Assembly: GCA_900759105.1 (NCBI GenBank)
Contig: CAAETY010000063.1
Location: 1 to 6,497 of the forward strand
Length of the DNA: 6,497 nucleotides
Source of the DNA: Peptococcaceae bacterium
Lineage (GTDB): Bacteria; Bacillota; Peptococcia; Peptococcales; Peptococcaceae
Reading direction: 5' to 3'
Shown one piece after another: positions 4,432-6,497 of the stretch. The translations under genes and the position numbers were made by a program. Numbering within the stretch: position 1 is the first letter of the stretch; every line of letters begins with the position of its first letter. The notes below the pieces were generated by a model. The model was not told the origin of the DNA and did no database searches. It saw only the letters and a program-made list of their open reading frames with translations.

Positions 4432-6497
4432 ATGAAAAAGAAAGTAGTCGCATTACTTACTTTGGCAATGTTCGTAATGACCTTATTGCCAGTGGGCGCT
4501 TTCGCTGCTGCTCCGGGTGAAGCAAGACCGGAAAACAGTTCTGTTGAATTTGAATTTGACGATCCAACTGTTGATATCAACGAAGCAGTTAAAGTTACCA
4601 CCAAGATGTTTGTTGATGAAGAACAAACTGATGCAAGCTCCATGAAGGATGTTAGAATTTGGGTAACCAACGAAAAGGGTAATACCGTCAAAAATGCAAA
4701 AATTGGTAAATTGGATGAAAATGACGAAATTATCGGTGATGGTTGGACCCAAGAATACGGCGTTGTAAAGCTTGCTGAATTAGATAACGACGTAGACTTT
4801 GGTGTATCCGTAGCAACCTCCGGTGTTTACACCTTGCATGTTGGCCAACAACAAGTGGATGCTGATGATGAAACCGTTATTGCAGAAGTAGATTATGAAA
4901 ACGGTAACACCTTTACTGTTAATGCTCAAGAAGAAGACCGTATGCTCTTTGATGGTAAAGACGCAGACGACAATGATGTTTATGTTGTAAGCAAGAGCAA
5001 ACTCGATGCTGCAGGTTTCGAATACAATGGCGTTGATACTTACACTGTAGAAGGTCAATTGCTTGATGAAAACGGTAAGGCTATGAGAGATAAAGACGTA
5101 ACCCTTTCTTCTAACAAGGACAACTTGGAATTGGAAGAAGAAACTGTTACTACCGACCGTAATGGTAAATTCGATATCGAATTTAGCCTTGATTCCGAAG
5201 TAAACGCTTCCATCACTGTTGCTTACGGTGATTTGGAATATACCATCAAAGTTGAAGCCGGCGATAACGATCTCGATACCATTAATACCACCAAAGACGG
5301 TGGCTATGTATTGGCCGGTAAGGACAAGAAATGGGATGTTGAATCTAAAGTATTCAGCGACGCTGTTCAATTTGAAATCCTTGATGAAAACGGTGATGTA
5401 GTAGAAAACGCTAATCTTGCAGCAGAACCTGCAGCTTACGCAAATGACAAAAATCACGAAAAATATGTTAAGGTAAAAGCGCCAAGCAACTCTTCTTTGG
5501 AATCCGAAGATCTCGCACTTGTTTGGGATAACGAAGAAGAATGCTATACACTCTTCTATACCGGTGACAAAACATCTGCAAAGAAAGACCTCGTAGAAGG
5601 TAAATATTCCGTAACTGTAGCTCTCAAGAGTGGCAGCAAGGCAACCGCTACCTTCAACGTTGCTAAATTCGGCGATGTACAAGATTTGGTTGTAAAGACT
5701 TATTATGCTAACAAAAAATCCGGTGGCAAAATTGCAACCGATAAAGAAATTGCCCTTGGCGATCAACTTATTGTAGAAGTAAAATATGTCGATGAAAACG
5801 GCATTCAAATTGAAGCAGATGACAACAACATTCGTGTTGGTGCAGATGGCAAGGCAATTAGAGAACAACTCGATGACTACCGTTACATGCTCAAAGCAAA
5901 CTCCACCGTTAATGAATCCTTAATCGGTACCACTATTAAGGTAACCGCTTTCGATAATAACGAAAAGAAGCTTGCTACCAAAGAATTGACTGTTGTTGAT
6001 GCATACAAGAACTATAGCCTTTCCTTTGACAACAAAGAAGGCAAAGTAAACGTTGATAACAACGTAAAGGTTTCCGTTGTTGACGAAAACGGTAAAGTAG
6101 CAGAAGATGTTCGTGGTGACGCATATGCTTATGTAGATAGCCAATCCAACAAGGATGCTAAGGTTACTGTTGAATTCGAAAACGGCCGTGAAAAGAATGC
6201 TGTAAACAAAGGCAAATTCAACATCAAAGTATACGCTAACCAACCTACCACCGCTGATATCATAGTAGGCGTTAAGGCTGCTAACGGTGCTATCTATGCA
6301 GGCACCCTTACCTACACCTTCGGTGAAGAATCCATCCCAGCTGGTACCAGCGTTGTAATGACCCTCGGTTCTACCGAAATGATCGTTAACAACCAATTGG
6401 TTGACATGAAGGATGCAGCTCCATTTGCACAAGATAACCGTACCTTCGTACCATTCCGTGCACTTGGCGAAGCACTCGGCGCTAAGGTTGACTACGA
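4432..6497 (+). CDS. Secreted, acidic, multi-domain surface protein with C-terminal stalk domain (partial, 3' end outside window)
   Basis: 688 codons are visible with no stop; the gene continues beyond the right edge. A signal peptide is clear: MKKK, a hydrophobic core at about 5-22, and A-F-A at 23-25 as the probable cleavage site. The body is beta-rich and acidic. It has a recurrent [LV]DENG turn at 211-215, 317-321, 453-457 and 550-554, with a related NEKG at 80-83, suggesting five Ig-like modules of roughly 100-135 residues. From about 641, VVMTLGSTEMIV to RTFVPFRALGEALGAKV matches the copper amine oxidase N-terminal domain (stalk domain), a wall- or surface-associated module in Clostridia that does not itself imply amine oxidase activity. 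There is only one Cys (371). Codon use is very biased (GAA, GGT, AAC, ACC, GTA/GTT dominate), unlike the minus-strand genes, as expected for an abundant product such as an S-layer or major surface protein. That role is inferred; an SLH anchor could lie past the window. Confidence 0.9.
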   Translation, partial: MKKKVVALLTLAMFVMTLLPVGAFAAAPGEARPENSSVEFEFDDPTVDINEAVKVTTKMFVDEEQTDASSMKDVRIWVTNEKGNTVKNAKIGKLDENDEIIGDGWTQEYGVVKLAELDNDVDFGVSVATSGVYTLHVGQQQVDADDETVIAEVDYENGNTFTVNAQEEDRMLFDGKDADDNDVYVVSKSKLDAAGFEYNGVDTYTVEGQLLDENGKAMRDKDVTLSSNKDNLELEEETVTTDRNGKFDIEFSLDSEVNASITVAYGDLEYTIKVEAGDNDLDTINTTKDGGYVLAGKDKKWDVESKVFSDAVQFEILDENGDVVENANLAAEPAAYANDKNHEKYVKVKAPSNSSLESEDLALVWDNEEECYTLFYTGDKTSAKKDLVEGKYSVTVALKSGSKATATFNVAKFGDVQDLVVKTYYANKKSGGKIATDKEIALGDQLIVEVKYVDENGIQIEADDNNIRVGADGKAIREQLDDYRYMLKANSTVNESLIGTTIKVTAFDNNEKKLATKELTVVDAYKNYSLSFDNKEGKVNVDNNVKVSVVDENGKVAEDVRGDAYAYVDSQSNKDAKVTVEFENGREKNAVNKGKFNIKVYANQPTTADIIVGVKAANGAIYAGTLTYTFGEESIPAGTSVVMTLGSTEMIVNNQLVDMKDAAPFAQDNRTFVPFRALGEALGAKVDY

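Noticed and set aside
4780..5868. 362-codon minus-strand frame antisense to the surface-protein gene
   Set aside because: Very rich in Phe, Ile, Val and Cys with no domain or SD; produced by the strong codon bias of the sense gene, which has a signal peptide and a recognisable domain. The 4215-4752 and 5920-6432 minus frames are rejected for the same reason.

Overview
The window looks like a chromosomal segment of a member of the Bacillota (Clostridia or Negativicutes type). The evidence is two small proteins of the DUF1659 and DUF2922 families, Shine-Dalgarno (SD) sites that match almost the whole anti-SD sequence, an SLH-like module on an amidase, and a secreted protein ending in a copper-amine-oxidase-N-terminal-type (stalk) domain. 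I cannot name the genus. Family calls come from recognising sequence patterns, not from a search.

Layout. Positions 1-41 hold the terminator of a gene lying to the left. Positions 42-585 are non-coding and hold two full copies and one right-end fragment of an intergenic repeat. Positions 626-2447 are a minus-strand operon, in transcription order: DUF1659 protein, DUF2922 protein, an internal terminator-like hairpin, an N-acetylmuramoyl-L-alanine amidase without a signal peptide, and a DUF2335-like protein with two C-terminal membrane segments. A strong terminator lies at 586-622. Positions 2448-3116 hold the operon's leader and promoter region and two more full repeat copies. Positions 3128-3619 (minus) encode a single protein resembling ArpU/RinA-type phage late-gene regulators, with its own terminator and a candidate promoter. 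Positions 3620-4431 hold a truncated and a full repeat copy, then the promoter region and purine-rich leader of a large plus-strand gene. That gene (4432 to the window end) encodes an abundant-looking, acidic, secreted protein of Ig-like modules and a partial stalk domain, and is cut off at the right edge.

How the parts may work together. The amidase has no export signal and is followed at once by a small membrane protein, as in endolysin/holin cassettes. DUF1659 and DUF2922 lie upstream in front of a hairpin plus T-rich tract, so they are probably made in excess of the amidase. This is inference. The nearby phage-type regulator could belong to the same phage-derived or domesticated module, but it is a separate transcription unit.

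The most unusual non-coding content is the repeat family: five full and two partial copies in about 4.1 kb, all in one orientation, in each of the three long intergenic regions. They have imperfect terminal inverted repeats of about 50 bp, hairpins inside each terminus with one visible compensatory base-pair change, and an internal 47-bp direct duplication present in the long copies and absent from the short ones.
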